Part shown: piece after piece, positions 51,408 to 60,658 of the stretch
Position numbering within the stretch: the first letter of the stretch is position 1
Layout of the letters: every line of letters starts with the position of its first letter
NCBI GenBank assembly: GCA_963810915.1
Contig: CAWEPH010000001.1
Span: forward strand, 372,001 to 436,000
DNA: 64,000 nucleotides
Origin: JAOUEA01 sp963810915
Lineage (GTDB): Bacteria > Actinomycetota > UBA4738 > HRBIN12
Reading direction: 5' to 3'
The notes under the pieces: model-generated
Told to the model about the DNA's origin: nothing
Database searches by the model: none
Seen by the model: the letters and a program-made list of their open reading frames with translations, nothing else
Position numbers and translations under genes: made by a program

Positions 51408-52370
51408 ATGAGGGGGCCGCGGATACTCCTGGGTGTCGCGCTCGCCGCGGCGCTCGTGGTTCCCGCCTCCGCGGGGACACCGGCCGCGTCGCGAGCCCCG
51501 GTCCCCGGCACGAGCTGCAGCGTCTTCCCGGCCGACAACGTGTGGAACATGGACGTGTCGAAGCTGCCCGTGCACCGCAAGAGCAAGGTCTGGAAGCGGG
51601 CGATGCACGCGCGGTCAACGAACCTCCACCCCGACTTCGGGCCTCCCAAGTACGGGATCCCGTTCGACGTCGTCACGGATGCGCATCCCACGACCCACGT
51701 GCGGTTCACGTATGCGAGCGAGAGCGACCGCGTCGCCTACCCCTTCGGCGCCGACACCACGATCGAGGGCGGCTCCGACGCGCACGCCTTGATGGTGAAC
51801 GGCGACACCTGCACGCTGTACGAGCTCTTCGCCGCGCACTGGGACGCGACCGACCCGCGCGCCGGCAGCGGGGCGGTCTTCGACCTGGGGTCGAACGCCC
51901 TGCGCAGGGCGGGTTGGACGAGCGCCGACGCTGCCGGCCTGCCCATCTTCCCCGGGCTCGTGCGGTGGGACGAGGTCCAGGCGGGCGCCATCCAGCACGC
52001 GATCCGGTTCACCGCCGACTGCACCTCGCGCCACTACCTCTGGCCCGCACGACACCAGGCCGGGGTCGCGAACCCGCGCTGTCCCCCGATGGGCGCGCGG
52101 TTCCGGCTGAAGGTGGGGTTCAGGCTCGCGGGGTTCTCGCGTCCCGCCCGCGTGATCCTCACGGCCATGAAGCACTACGGATTGATCCTCGCCGACAACG
52201 GCAGCGACTGGTACTTCCAGGGCGAGGTCGATCCCAACTGGACGTACGCGCTGATGGACGCCCTCAAGCGGGTGCCTGCGGGGGCGTTCGTGGCGGTGGA
52301 CGAGTCGGCATGCAAGGTGGGCCCGAACACGGGCGCCTTCCGATACGGCCCCGGGTGCCCGGCCCCGTGA
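51408..52370 (+). CDS. Secreted six-cysteine protein of unknown function
   Basis: 320 residues from this ATG, with a signal peptide (RGPRILLGVALAAALVVPASA) and no other membrane segment. Six cysteines are spread along the mature protein (SCSVF, DTCTL, ADCTS, PRCPP, SACKV, PGCPA), enough for three disulfides. Other features are SRHYLWPARHQAG near 210 and a Trp-rich C-terminus (GSDWYFQGEVDPNWTY). I do not recognise the family. An ATG at 51390 is also possible. It stands alone between ispG and the anthranilate genes. Confidence 0.75.
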   Translation: MRGPRILLGVALAAALVVPASAGTPAASRAPVPGTSCSVFPADNVWNMDVSKLPVHRKSKVWKRAMHARSTNLHPDFGPPKYGIPFDVVTDAHPTTHVRFTYASESDRVAYPFGADTTIEGGSDAHALMVNGDTCTLYELFAAHWDATDPRAGSGAVFDLGSNALRRAGWTSADAAGLPIFPGLVRWDEVQAGAIQHAIRFTADCTSRHYLWPARHQAGVANPRCPPMGARFRLKVGFRLAGFSRPARVILTAMKHYGLILADNGSDWYFQGEVDPNWTYALMDALKRVPAGAFVAVDESACKVGPNTGAFRYGPGCPAP

Positions 52371-52371
52371 T

Positions 52372-52941
52372 CTAGTCGGTCACGAGCTCGAGGAAGTTCG
52401 CGACGATCCGGGGGCCTTCCGGGGTGAGGATGCTCTCGGGGTGGAACTGCACCCCGAACCGGGGGAGCGCCCGGTGGGTCGTGCCCATCACGAGGCCATC
52501 GTCAGTCCACGCGGTGAGCTCCAGCTCGGTCGGCAGGTCGTCGCGCATCACCACCAACGAGTGGTATCGCCCGGCCTCGAACGGGTCGCTCACGCCCTCG
52601 TAGATCCCCTCGCCCCGATGCCGCACGAGCGACGCCTTCCCGTGCACGGGCTCGGTGCGTGCGACGGTCCCGCCGTACTCGACCCCGATCGCCTGGTGGC
52701 CCAGGCAGACGCCGAGGACCGGCGTGGCGGGGGGCAGGAGGTCGAGCAGATCGGTGAAACACCCCGCGTCCTCCGGGCGCCCCGGGCCCGGGGAAAGGAT
52801 CACCGCCGCGGGTCCGCGCGCCACCAAGGCGGCGGCCGGCTCCGCGTCGCTCTTCACGACCTCGGTGGCGTGACCGAGGCTCTCGATGAGCTGGACGAGG
52901 TTGTACGTGAACGAGTCGTAGTGATCGACGACGAGGATCAT
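52372..52941 (-). CDS. trpG: Anthranilate synthase glutamine amidotransferase component
   Basis: Class I glutaminase supplying ammonia to the partner synthase. It encodes 189 residues with the catalytic Cys in GVCLGHQAIG near 79, the triad His and Glu in VQFHPES, and VDHYDSFTYNLVQ at the N-terminus. The ATG overlaps the trpE stop (ATGA). The same subunit often serves both anthranilate and aminodeoxychorismate synthases, so pabA is an equally valid name. Confidence 0.9.
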   Translation of the reverse strand: MILVVDHYDSFTYNLVQLIESLGHATEVVKSDAEPAAALVARGPAAVILSPGPGRPEDAGCFTDLLDLLPPATPVLGVCLGHQAIGVEYGGTVARTEPVHGKASLVRHRGEGIYEGVSDPFEAGRYHSLVVMRDDLPTELELTAWTDDGLVMGTTHRALPRFGVQFHPESILTPEGPRIVANFLELVTD

Positions 52942-54449
52942 CGCGGTGACTCCTCTGGAGGCTCGCTCAGCCTACCTCCGGCGTGGGGAGCCACCGCGGG
53001 CAGGAGCGCCTCCGACTTGGCCTTCGTCTCCTCGAGTTCGGACTGTGGGTCCGAGTCCGCCACCACGCCGGCGCCCGACTGGATGTGCGCCTGACCCTCC
53101 TTCACCACCGCGGTCCGGATCGTGATGCAGAAGTCGAGGTCGCCCTGGAAGGTCAGGTAGCCGACCGCCCCGCCGTAGGGTCCGCGGGCGTCCGGCTCGT
53201 GTGCCGCGATCAGCTCCATCGCCCGACGCTTCGGAGCTCCCGACAGCGTCCCGGCGGGGAAGGTCACCGCGAGCGCGTCGAGCGGATGTTGATCCTCGCG
53301 GAGGTCGCCCTCCACGGTCGAGACGATGTGCATGACCTTGGTGAACCGTTCGACCTGCATCAGCTCCGTCGGTGTCACGCTGCCCGGCTCACATACCCGA
53401 CCGAGGTCGTTGCGGGCGAGGTCCACGAGCATCGCGTGCTCGGCCCGCTCCTTGGGATCGGCGAGGAGCTCGTGTTCGAGGAGGCGGTCGCGCACCTCCG
53501 TCTCACCGCGTGGGCGCGTTCCCGCGAGCGGCCGCGTGGACACCCGCCGGCCCTCGACCCGCACGAGCGGCTCCGGCGAGGAGCCGGCGAGCTCGAGGCC
53601 CAGCATCCGCAGGAAGAACATGTAGGGGGCGGGATTCGCGACGCGCAGGCGCCGGTAGATGGGGAACCCGCCCTCCGGCGCCGGGAACGTGAGCCTACGC
53701 GAGGGCACCCCCTGGAAGATGTCCCCGGCCAGGATGTGCTCCTTGAATATGGACACGATCTCGCGGTAGCGCTCGTCGGGCATGTTGGGCGTGCCGGCGA
53801 CGTCCGCCGTGCCCGATGTCACCGGGGCTAGGCCCGGGGGTGATGCACCCGCGATCGTCGCCGCGAGGTCCTCCAGCGCGGCCACCCCGTCGTCGTACCC
53901 GCCCGCGGGAACGTGAGCCACCAGGATGAGCCGCTGCGTCCAGTGGTCGAAGACGACGGCGCGATCCACGACGAGGAGTCCGATCGGCGGGGCCGGTGCC
54001 GAGGCGGGATCGGGGACGGGGTGGCCGTCGAGGAGCTCGGCCGCTTCGAACGCTATGTACCCCATGAGCCCGCCCGTGAGAGGCGGCAGCCCGGGCATGC
54101 GCGGCGCCCGGAGCGCGTGCGCGATCTCGATCAAGGCCCGGCGTGGCGGCCCCTCAGGGGCGACGAGCGGGAGGGTGGACCGCGCGAGGTCCTTGATGTG
54201 GACCCCCGACCGGTCGGCCACGATCACGGCGGCCGGATCGCCGGCGACGAACGAGTAGCGGCCCCACCGCTCGCTCCGCTCCACCGACTCCAGCAGCAGG
54301 CCCGAGCCGTCGCCCGCCAGGGCGGGGAACAGCCCTACGGGCGTCGAGACGTCGGCGAGGAGCTCCGTCCAGACGGGGACGAGCGGCCATGCCTCGGCGA
54401 GCGACGCGAACGTCGCGCGGTCCGGCCGGATCATGAGCGGTGCCTGCAC
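52938..54449 (-). CDS. trpE: Anthranilate synthase component I
   Basis: Makes anthranilate from chorismate for tryptophan. It encodes 503 residues. The N-terminal domain carries the LLES motif near residue 51, part of the tryptophan feedback site, which favours TrpE over PabB. The chorismate-binding domain contains DLARNDLGRVC and GTLSGAPKRRAMELI. The GTG start follows GAGGAGGG by 5 bases. A GC-rich hairpin lies about 30 bases before the start. The rest of the trp pathway is not in the window. Confidence 0.9.
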   Translation of the reverse strand: MQAPLMIRPDRATFASLAEAWPLVPVWTELLADVSTPVGLFPALAGDGSGLLLESVERSERWGRYSFVAGDPAAVIVADRSGVHIKDLARSTLPLVAPEGPPRRALIEIAHALRAPRMPGLPPLTGGLMGYIAFEAAELLDGHPVPDPASAPAPPIGLLVVDRAVVFDHWTQRLILVAHVPAGGYDDGVAALEDLAATIAGASPPGLAPVTSGTADVAGTPNMPDERYREIVSIFKEHILAGDIFQGVPSRRLTFPAPEGGFPIYRRLRVANPAPYMFFLRMLGLELAGSSPEPLVRVEGRRVSTRPLAGTRPRGETEVRDRLLEHELLADPKERAEHAMLVDLARNDLGRVCEPGSVTPTELMQVERFTKVMHIVSTVEGDLREDQHPLDALAVTFPAGTLSGAPKRRAMELIAAHEPDARGPYGGAVGYLTFQGDLDFCITIRTAVVKEGQAHIQSGAGVVADSDPQSELEETKAKSEALLPAVAPHAGGRLSEPPEESPR

Positions 54450-54477
54450 GTGGTCCCTCCTCGGCGCTGGGACGGCG

Positions 54478-54505
54478 ACGCCCCGGGTCCGTCGGCCCGG
54501 GGCGT
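54478..54505 (-). promoter_or_regulatory. Perfect hairpin in the trpE leader
   Basis: ACGCCCCGGG (54478-54487) and CCCGGGGCGT (54496-54505) form a 10-bp stem with an 8-base loop, 29 bases before the trpE GTG. A second inverted repeat, CCGGGC/GCCCGG, lies at 54548-54567. They could form an attenuation structure. No leader peptide with tandem Trp codons was seen. Confidence 0.4.
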
Positions 54506-54673
54506 GTGAGCGGGTGATCGTGGAGGCGGATCAGAAGCGCGGAGGCACCGGGCTGCTGAACGCCCGGGGCCAGACCCACTTCGATGCGCGCGGTCGCATG
54601 GGCGGGATTCTGGCGGCTGTCCCGGGTCGCGTCAATCGGCCGCTCGTGCCCGCGCACCGAGGCCGCGGGTCGG

Positions 54674-54679
54674 TATCCT
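54674..54679 (+). promoter_or_regulatory. -10 element, leaderless proS
   Basis: TATCCT lies 8 bases before the ATG at 54688, with no ribosome binding site in between. Confidence 0.5.
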
Positions 54680-54687
54680 TCCCGCTC

Positions 54688-56397
54688 ATGCGGCTTTCGA
54701 AGCTCTTCGCTCGCACGCTCAGGGAGGACCCGGCCGAGGCCGAGGCCCCCAGCCACCGATTGCTGTTGCGCGGAGCCTTCGTGCGCAAGCTGATGGCGGG
54801 CGTGTACACCACGATGCCCCTCGGCATGCGCGTGACGAAGAAGATCGAGGCGATCGTCCGCGAGGAGATGGACGCCGCGGGTTCGCAGGAGATGCGCGTG
54901 CCGATCGTGCTGCCCGCCGAGCCCTGGAAGCTCACCGGGCGGTGGGAGGCCTACGGCGACGAGATGTTCCGCCTCGCCGATCGCCACGGCCGCGAGCTCG
55001 TGCTCGGGCCGACCGAGGAAGAGGTGTTCACGCCGCTCGTGGCCGACGAGTTCCCCTCGTACCGGGACCTTCCCGTCAACCTCTACCAGGTGGAGTGGAA
55101 GTACCGGGACGAGCTCCGCCCGCGGTACGGACTCTTGCGTGGACGGGAGTTCTTGATGAAGGACGCGTACTCGTTCGATCGCGATGAGGACGGCATGCGG
55201 GAGTCCTACCGCGTGATGTTCGAGGCGTACGAACGCATCTTCGACCGATGCCGGCTCGATCACGTGGTGGTCGAGGCCGACGCCGGCACGATCGGCGGCG
55301 ACGTGAACCACGAGTTCATGGCGCTCGCCGACGTGGGAGAGGACCTGTTCGTGCGATGCGAACACGGCGACTACCTCGCGGATCTCGAGGCAGCCACCCC
55401 AGCGCCCCCGTCTCCCCTGGAAGGGGTGGAGCCGGAACCGTTGGAACGCGTCGTCACCCCCGGCGCCGTCACGATCGAGGCGGTCTGCGACCAACTCGGG
55501 ATCGAACCCTCACGCACCCTGAAGTGCATGCTCTTCGAGGCCGACGGGCGCACGGTCGTCGTGCTCCTTCCCGGGGACCGCGAGGTGAACGAGAAGAAGC
55601 TGGGCAGCCTCTTCTTCCCGACGGTGGTGCGCCGCTACGAGGACGCCGACTTCGCGGCCCACGGATATGCCAAGGGCTTCGTCGGCCCGCAGGACCTCGG
55701 CGAGGACGTCGCCGTGCTCGCCGATCACGCCGTGCGCGGCGGCGCGAACTGGGTGACGGGTGGGAACGAGGTGGACGTCCATGTGCGCGGCGCGAACGCC
55801 GGCCGCGACTTCCGGGTGGACCGGTACGAGGATCTGGTGCAGATCCGTGAAGGGGATGTCTGTCCGAACGACGGCGGCGCGCTCCATGTCGGCCGTTCGA
55901 TCGTCGTGGGTCATGTCTTTCAGCTCGGAACCAGGTACTCGGGCCCCCTCGAGGCGACGTACCTGGCAGAGGACGGCACGCAGCGGCCCTACCAGATGGG
56001 GTGTTACGGCATCGGGATCACCCGGATCATGGCCGCCGCCGCGGAGCAGTACCACGACGATGCGGGCCTGCGATGGCCGAGGGTCCTGGCGCCGTTCGAG
56101 GTGGCGGTGATCATGGCCAATCAGGACGACTCCGACGTCACCGCCGCTGCGGAGGGCATCTACGAGACGCTGCGCGCCGGCGGCGTGGAGGCGATCCTCG
56201 ACGATCGCGACGACCGCGCGGGCGTCAAGTTCGCCGATGCCGACCTGATCGGGTATCCGGTTCAGGTGACCGTGGGCAAGCGGGGCCTCGCAGCGGGGAC
56301 CGTCGATCTGAAACTGCGCGCAACGGGGGAGCGCAGCACAGCGCCGCTCGATGGGGCGGCGGTTGCCGTCGTCGACCTCCTCGCCACCGCCCCGTAG
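54688..56397 (+). CDS. proS: Prolyl-tRNA synthetase, bacterial type
   Basis: Class II aminoacyl-tRNA synthetase, 569 residues. Motif 2 is near VNLYQVEWKYRDELRPRYGLLRGREFLMKD in parts, and motif 3 near GCYGIGITRIMAA (about 445). The YbaK-like editing insertion lies at about 235-370 (TLKCMLFEADGRTVVVLLPG within it), which marks the bacterial type. The C-terminal anticodon-binding domain follows. Start taken at the leaderless ATG giving MRLSKLFARTLRE; the open frame continues upstream without a plausible start. Confidence 0.96.
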   Translation: MRLSKLFARTLREDPAEAEAPSHRLLLRGAFVRKLMAGVYTTMPLGMRVTKKIEAIVREEMDAAGSQEMRVPIVLPAEPWKLTGRWEAYGDEMFRLADRHGRELVLGPTEEEVFTPLVADEFPSYRDLPVNLYQVEWKYRDELRPRYGLLRGREFLMKDAYSFDRDEDGMRESYRVMFEAYERIFDRCRLDHVVVEADAGTIGGDVNHEFMALADVGEDLFVRCEHGDYLADLEAATPAPPSPLEGVEPEPLERVVTPGAVTIEAVCDQLGIEPSRTLKCMLFEADGRTVVVLLPGDREVNEKKLGSLFFPTVVRRYEDADFAAHGYAKGFVGPQDLGEDVAVLADHAVRGGANWVTGGNEVDVHVRGANAGRDFRVDRYEDLVQIREGDVCPNDGGALHVGRSIVVGHVFQLGTRYSGPLEATYLAEDGTQRPYQMGCYGIGITRIMAAAAEQYHDDAGLRWPRVLAPFEVAVIMANQDDSDVTAAAEGIYETLRAGGVEAILDDRDDRAGVKFADADLIGYPVQVTVGKRGLAAGTVDLKLRATGERSTAPLDGAAVAVVDLLATAP

Positions 56398-56429
56398 CGC
56401 CTCGAAGCACCCCGACGTGACACCTCGGC

Positions 56430-56514
56430 TATACTGAGCTCCGTACAGCGAACCGAAGGTGTGTCCGAAGGTGGGCTCGCGCCCACCTTTCTGTTCGGAA
56501 GGGAGGGTCGGGCC
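56430..56514 (+). promoter_or_regulatory. Promoter and structured leader of the rimP-nusA-infB operon
   Basis: TATACT (56430-56435) is the best -10 in the area. The leader contains a perfect 9-bp hairpin, AAGGTGGGC (56468-56476) with GCCCACCTT (56481-56489) around a TCGC loop, followed by TCTGTT. CCGAAGGTG occurs twice (56453-56461 and 56465-56473). Only one complementary region follows, so two mutually exclusive structures are possible. It looks like a conditional terminator or protein-binding leader; NusA autoregulation is an inference. Confidence 0.55.
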
Positions 56515-56982
56515 ATGGACGCGGAAGCGCTGGTCAGACCCCTGATCGAGGCGGAAGGGCTCGAACTGGTGGAGGTCGACTTCACCAGCGAGGGCGGCCG
56601 CAAGGTGCTCCGCGTGACCGTGGATCGGCCAGGCGGCATCGACCTCGACTCCCTGACGGATCTTTCGCGCGCCGTCTCGCGTCACCTCGACGCGGAGGGC
56701 TTCGCGAAGGGACCGTACGCGCTGGAAGTGTCATCACCCGGCATCGAACGGACGCTGAGGGACCCGCAGCAGTTCCGGCGGGTCCTGGGTGCCCGGGTGA
56801 AGGTCAAGACCACGGGGTCCGTGGCCGGGTCCAGGTCCCACACCGGTGAGCTCCGAGCCGCCGACGACGACGGCATCACGCTCGACGTCGACGCAGGTGC
56901 GGTTCGCATCGGGTACGCCGACATCGCGTCGGCGCGCACGGTCGTGGACTGGGACGCCGAACTGAAGAGGAGCAACGCATGA
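56515..56982 (+). CDS. rimP: Ribosome maturation factor RimP
   Basis: Needed for 30S maturation. It encodes 155 residues: N-terminal alpha/beta domain (LELVEVDFTSEGGRKVLRV), SRAVSRHLD near 56, the EVSSPGIERTL signature near 76, and a C-terminal SH3-like barrel. The ATG at 56515 follows GGAAGGGAGGG. It opens the classical rimP-nusA-ylxR-infB operon. Confidence 0.95.
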   Translation: MDAEALVRPLIEAEGLELVEVDFTSEGGRKVLRVTVDRPGGIDLDSLTDLSRAVSRHLDAEGFAKGPYALEVSSPGIERTLRDPQQFRRVLGARVKVKTTGSVAGSRSHTGELRAADDDGITLDVDAGAVRIGYADIASARTVVDWDAELKRSNA

Positions 56983-58208
56983 ACGCCGAGATGATCGCCG
57001 CGCTGAGGGAACTGGAACGCGAGAAGGGCATCGCTTTCGAGACGATCCTCCAAGGACTGGAGGAGGCGATGGCCTCTGCCTACAAGACCTGGTGGAAGCA
57101 GGAGAATCCGACCGCGGACGACGACTTCGTCGGGTTCCGCGCCACGATCGACCCGGAGACCGGCGACCTCACGATGATGAAGCAGACCCTCGAGGAGATC
57201 GACGTCGCCGCCACGGAGGAAGGCGGCGAGCCGACGGTGGAGATGAAGGTGATCTCCGAGGAGCCGGTCGAGGTCACCGATGAGTTCAAGGGTCGCATCG
57301 GCGCGCAGACCGCCAAGCAGGTCATCTTCCAGAAGCTCCGCGACGCCGAGCGGGAGATGACCTACGAGGAGTTCGCCGGCCGCGAGGGCGATGTTGTGAC
57401 CGGGATCGTGCAGCAACAGGAGCGTCGGTACACGCTCCTCGACCTGGGCAAGGTCGAGGCGCTGCTGCCGCAGGCCGAGCAGGTTCCCTCCGAGCCCTAC
57501 CGCCACGGTGAGCGGTTGAAGGCGTTCATCACGGAGGTGCGACGGGGCACGAAGGGCCCGCAGATCGTGGTCTCGCGCAGCCATCCCGGTCTCCTGAAGG
57601 CGCTCTTCGCGATGGAAGTGCCGGAGATCGAGGAAGGCATCGTGGAGATCAAGGGCGTGGCGCGCGAGCCGGGTCACCGTTCGAAGATCGCGGTGACCTC
57701 CAACGAGCCCGGCGTCGACCCGGTGGGCGCGTGCGTCGGGCCCAAGGGCTCGCGCGTGCGGATGGTCGTGAACGAGCTGCGCGGCGAGAAGATCGACGTG
57801 GTGCCGTTCTCCGCGAACCCGGCCGAGCTCGTGGCGAACGCGCTCCAGCCGGCCAAGGTCAAGGAGGTGCGCATCGACGAAGCCACCGGGACGGCGATGG
57901 TGATCGTGCCCGACTACCAGCTGAGCCTGGCCATCGGGAAGGAAGGTCAGAACGCGCGGCTGGCGGCCCGCTTGACCGGGTGGCGGATCGACATCAAGTC
58001 GGAGACCCAGGTCGCTGACGACGCGCGAGCCCCGGCGCCGGCCGTCGAGGTCGAGGTCGAGCCCGCGCCGGAGGCCGCCGCCGAGGTCGCGGCCGCGGAA
58101 GAGGTGGTCGCGGTCGAGGCCGAAGGGGAGATCGCCGCAGAGGAAGCAGCGGTGGCAGCCATCGACGAGGCCGTGGCCGAGGAGGCTGAGGCGCCGACCG
58201 GGGAGTGA
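56979..58208 (+). CDS. nusA: Transcription termination/antitermination factor NusA
   Basis: RNA polymerase-associated factor. N-terminal domain (1-125), S1 domain (about 135-200), and KH1-KH2 (about 205-345, with GACVGPKGSRVRMVVNEL and LAIGKEGQNARLAARLTGW). A 65-residue Ala/Glu/Val-rich acidic tail follows. It lacks the two acidic repeats of E. coli NusA, as in other Actinobacteria. The ATG overlaps the rimP stop. Confidence 0.96.
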   Translation: MNAEMIAALRELEREKGIAFETILQGLEEAMASAYKTWWKQENPTADDDFVGFRATIDPETGDLTMMKQTLEEIDVAATEEGGEPTVEMKVISEEPVEVTDEFKGRIGAQTAKQVIFQKLRDAEREMTYEEFAGREGDVVTGIVQQQERRYTLLDLGKVEALLPQAEQVPSEPYRHGERLKAFITEVRRGTKGPQIVVSRSHPGLLKALFAMEVPEIEEGIVEIKGVAREPGHRSKIAVTSNEPGVDPVGACVGPKGSRVRMVVNELRGEKIDVVPFSANPAELVANALQPAKVKEVRIDEATGTAMVIVPDYQLSLAIGKEGQNARLAARLTGWRIDIKSETQVADDARAPAPAVEVEVEPAPEAAAEVAAAEEVVAVEAEGEIAAEEAAVAAIDEAVAEEAEAPTGE

Positions 58209-58210
58209 GC

Positions 58211-58486
58211 ATGGGCGAGCGGTCAGCGCCGGTGCGGACGTGTGCGGGATGTCGCGCGCGTGACGCGAAGGCGCGTCTCCTTCGCCTCGTCCGCGCGCCG
58301 GACGGCGTCGTCCGGGTCGACGCGAACGGGTCCTCGCCGGGGCGCGGGGCGTACGTGCACCGCCGCGCGGACTGCGTGGCGGCCCTGGGCGGAGGGGGTC
58401 TCGCACGAGCGTTGCGGACGGGCCTCGGCCCGGGGGAACTGGGTAGGCTAGCGAGCGAGATCGAACGGGAGATGGAAGCGTCTTGA
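58211..58486 (+). CDS. ylxR: YlxR (DUF448) family protein
   Basis: 91-residue basic protein with the signature RTCAGCRARDAKARLLRLV and GRGAYVHRRADC. In other bacteria YlxR/RnpM binds RNase P RNA. The ATG at 58211 sits 6 bases after GGGGAG; a GTG at 58205 overlapping the nusA stop is the alternative. It is always found between nusA and infB. Confidence 0.92.
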   Translation: MGERSAPVRTCAGCRARDAKARLLRLVRAPDGVVRVDANGSSPGRGAYVHRRADCVAALGGGGLARALRTGLGPGELGRLASEIEREMEAS

Positions 58487-60657
58487 GGGTTCACGAACTG
58501 GCGAAGGAGCTCGGGGTCACCAGCAAGGAACTACTGGTGACCTTGGAGCAGATGGGTGTGACGGGGAAGTCCGCCTCATCCAGCGTGCCCGAGGACCTGG
58601 TGCCACGCTTGCGCGCGTCGGGCGGCAAGGCCACCGAGGCCCCCAAGCGGCGTGAGGTGCTGGAGCCCGCGCCGTCCCCGCGCAAGGCCAAGCCCAAGCC
58701 GAAACCCAAGGCCGAGCCGACACCGAAGGCGCCCGAGGCAGCGGTCGAGGCCCCCGCGGCCGCCGTCGCCGAGCCCGTCGCACAACCTGTGGCGTCGGAG
58801 GCGCCCGTTCCTGCCGCCCCCGCTGCCGCCGCGAAGGAGGCGCCGCCCACGGGCGGTCGAGGCCCCCGCGGCCCGCGCCGTCCGGTCGAGCCGTTGGCGC
58901 CATCCAACGTGCTGCAGCTCGTGCGCGGTGCCACCCCGCAGACGATCGCCGACAAGCTCGGGAAGTCGCCCGGTGAGATCGTGAAGATCCTCTTCGTCGC
59001 CGGTGAGATGGCCACCGCCACCACCTCGCTGTCCGACGAAGCGATGGCGTTGGTTGCCGACGAGCTCGAGTTCCAACTCGAGATCATCGACATCCAGGAC
59101 GAGCTCGAGACCGAGACCCTCGAGGAACAGGTCGACGAGGCCGCCTTGGTGCCGCGCGCGCCCGTGGTCACGATCATGGGTCACGTCGACCACGGCAAGA
59201 CGAAGCTCCTGGACGCGATCCGCGAGACCGACGTGGTGGCCGGCGAGTTCGGCGGGATCACCCAGCACATCGGCGCCTACCAGGCGCACGTGGGGGATCG
59301 GGAGATCACGTTCATCGACACGCCGGGCCACGAGGCGTTCACGGCGATGCGCGCCCGCGGCGCCAAGGTGACCGACATCGCCGTGCTGGTGGTGGCTGCC
59401 GACGACGGCGTGATGCCGCAGACGCTGGAGGCCCTCGACCACGCGAAGGCGGCGCAGGTGCCCATCGTCGTGGCGGTCAACAAGGTCGACAAGGAGGACG
59501 CCGATCCCAACCGCGTCCGCACCCAGATGGTCGAGCGCGGCATCGTCCCGTCCGAGTGGGGCGGGGAGTACGAGTTCGTCGACGTCTCCGCCAAGGCGCA
59601 CACCAACCTCGACACCCTCCTCGACACGCTCCTGGTGGTGGCCGATCTCGAGGAGCTCAAGGGCGACCCGTCGGGACGTGCGCGGGGCACCGTCATCGAG
59701 GCTCACCTGGACAAGGGGCGCGGTCCCGTCGCGACGGTCCTGGTGCAGAAGGGAACGCTGGAGGTCGGTGACGCCCTCGTCTGCGGGGTCACCTACGGCC
59801 GGGTCCGGGCGATGCTGGACGAGAACGGCAAACCCGTGAGCGCGGCCGGGCCTGCGAAGCCCGTGCAGATCCTGGGGTGGGAGGCGGTGCCCGAGTCGGG
59901 TGAGGACTTCCGCGAGGTGGAGGACGAGCGCGAAGCGCGCCACATCGCGTCCGAGCGTGAGTCGCGCGCACGCGCGGCCGAACTCGTGACGACCCGTCCG
60001 CCGACGCTCTCGGATCTCCTGCGCCAGCAGGAGCGCTCCGAGATCCCCGAGCTCAACCTGATCGTGAAGGCGGACGTCCAGGGGTCCCTCGGCGCCCTGA
60101 CCGACGCGTTCCTCAAGCTGCCGCAGGAGGAGGTGCGCGTGAACATCGTGCACAGCGCCGCGGGCGCCATCACCGAGCGCGACATCTCCCTCGCCCTCGC
60201 CTCGCACGCGATCGTGATCGGGTTCAACGTGCGGCCCGACAAACCGGCGCGCGACCTCGCCGAGCAGGAGAAGGTCGACATCCGCCTCTACCAGGTGATC
60301 TACGACGCGATCGACGACGTGAAGGCCGCGCTGTCCGGGATGCTCAGTCCGGAGGAGCGCGAGAAGGTGATGGGCGAGGCGGAGGTTCGCCAGACGTTCC
60401 GGGTCCCGCGCCTGGGCGTGATCGCCGGCTCGTACGTGAAGAGCGGCGTGATCCGGCGCAACGCCAAGGCACGCCTCATCCGCGACGGCGTGGTCGTGTA
60501 CGACGGGAAGATCGCCTCGTTGCGGAGGTTCAAGGACGATGTTTCCGAGGTCCGGGACGGCTTCGAGTGCGGCATCGGCATCGAGAACTTCCAGGACATC
60601 AAGGAGGGCGACCTCGTCGAGGCCTATGAGGTCGAAGAGATCGCCCGCACCATCTGA
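58483..60657 (+). CDS. infB: Translation initiation factor IF-2
   Basis: GTPase that positions initiator tRNA. It has an N-terminal IF2N domain (MRVHELAKELGVTSKELL), an Ala/Pro/Lys linker (about 55-140), a second IF2N-like domain, and a G domain with GHVDHGKT near 232, DTPGHEAF and NKVDKED. C-terminal domains II-IV follow. It encodes 724 residues, shorter than in Streptomyces because the linker is short. The TTG start overlaps the ylxR stop. Confidence 0.96.
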   Translation: MRVHELAKELGVTSKELLVTLEQMGVTGKSASSSVPEDLVPRLRASGGKATEAPKRREVLEPAPSPRKAKPKPKPKAEPTPKAPEAAVEAPAAAVAEPVAQPVASEAPVPAAPAAAAKEAPPTGGRGPRGPRRPVEPLAPSNVLQLVRGATPQTIADKLGKSPGEIVKILFVAGEMATATTSLSDEAMALVADELEFQLEIIDIQDELETETLEEQVDEAALVPRAPVVTIMGHVDHGKTKLLDAIRETDVVAGEFGGITQHIGAYQAHVGDREITFIDTPGHEAFTAMRARGAKVTDIAVLVVAADDGVMPQTLEALDHAKAAQVPIVVAVNKVDKEDADPNRVRTQMVERGIVPSEWGGEYEFVDVSAKAHTNLDTLLDTLLVVADLEELKGDPSGRARGTVIEAHLDKGRGPVATVLVQKGTLEVGDALVCGVTYGRVRAMLDENGKPVSAAGPAKPVQILGWEAVPESGEDFREVEDEREARHIASERESRARAAELVTTRPPTLSDLLRQQERSEIPELNLIVKADVQGSLGALTDAFLKLPQEEVRVNIVHSAAGAITERDISLALASHAIVIGFNVRPDKPARDLAEQEKVDIRLYQVIYDAIDDVKAALSGMLSPEEREKVMGEAEVRQTFRVPRLGVIAGSYVKSGVIRRNAKARLIRDGVVVYDGKIASLRRFKDDVSEVRDGFECGIGIENFQDIKEGDLVEAYEVEEIARTI

Positions 60658-60658
60658 C

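Noticed and set aside
54449..54688. A T-box leader for proS.
   Set aside because: No T-box consensus sequence or long specifier stem is present, and proS appears to be leaderless.
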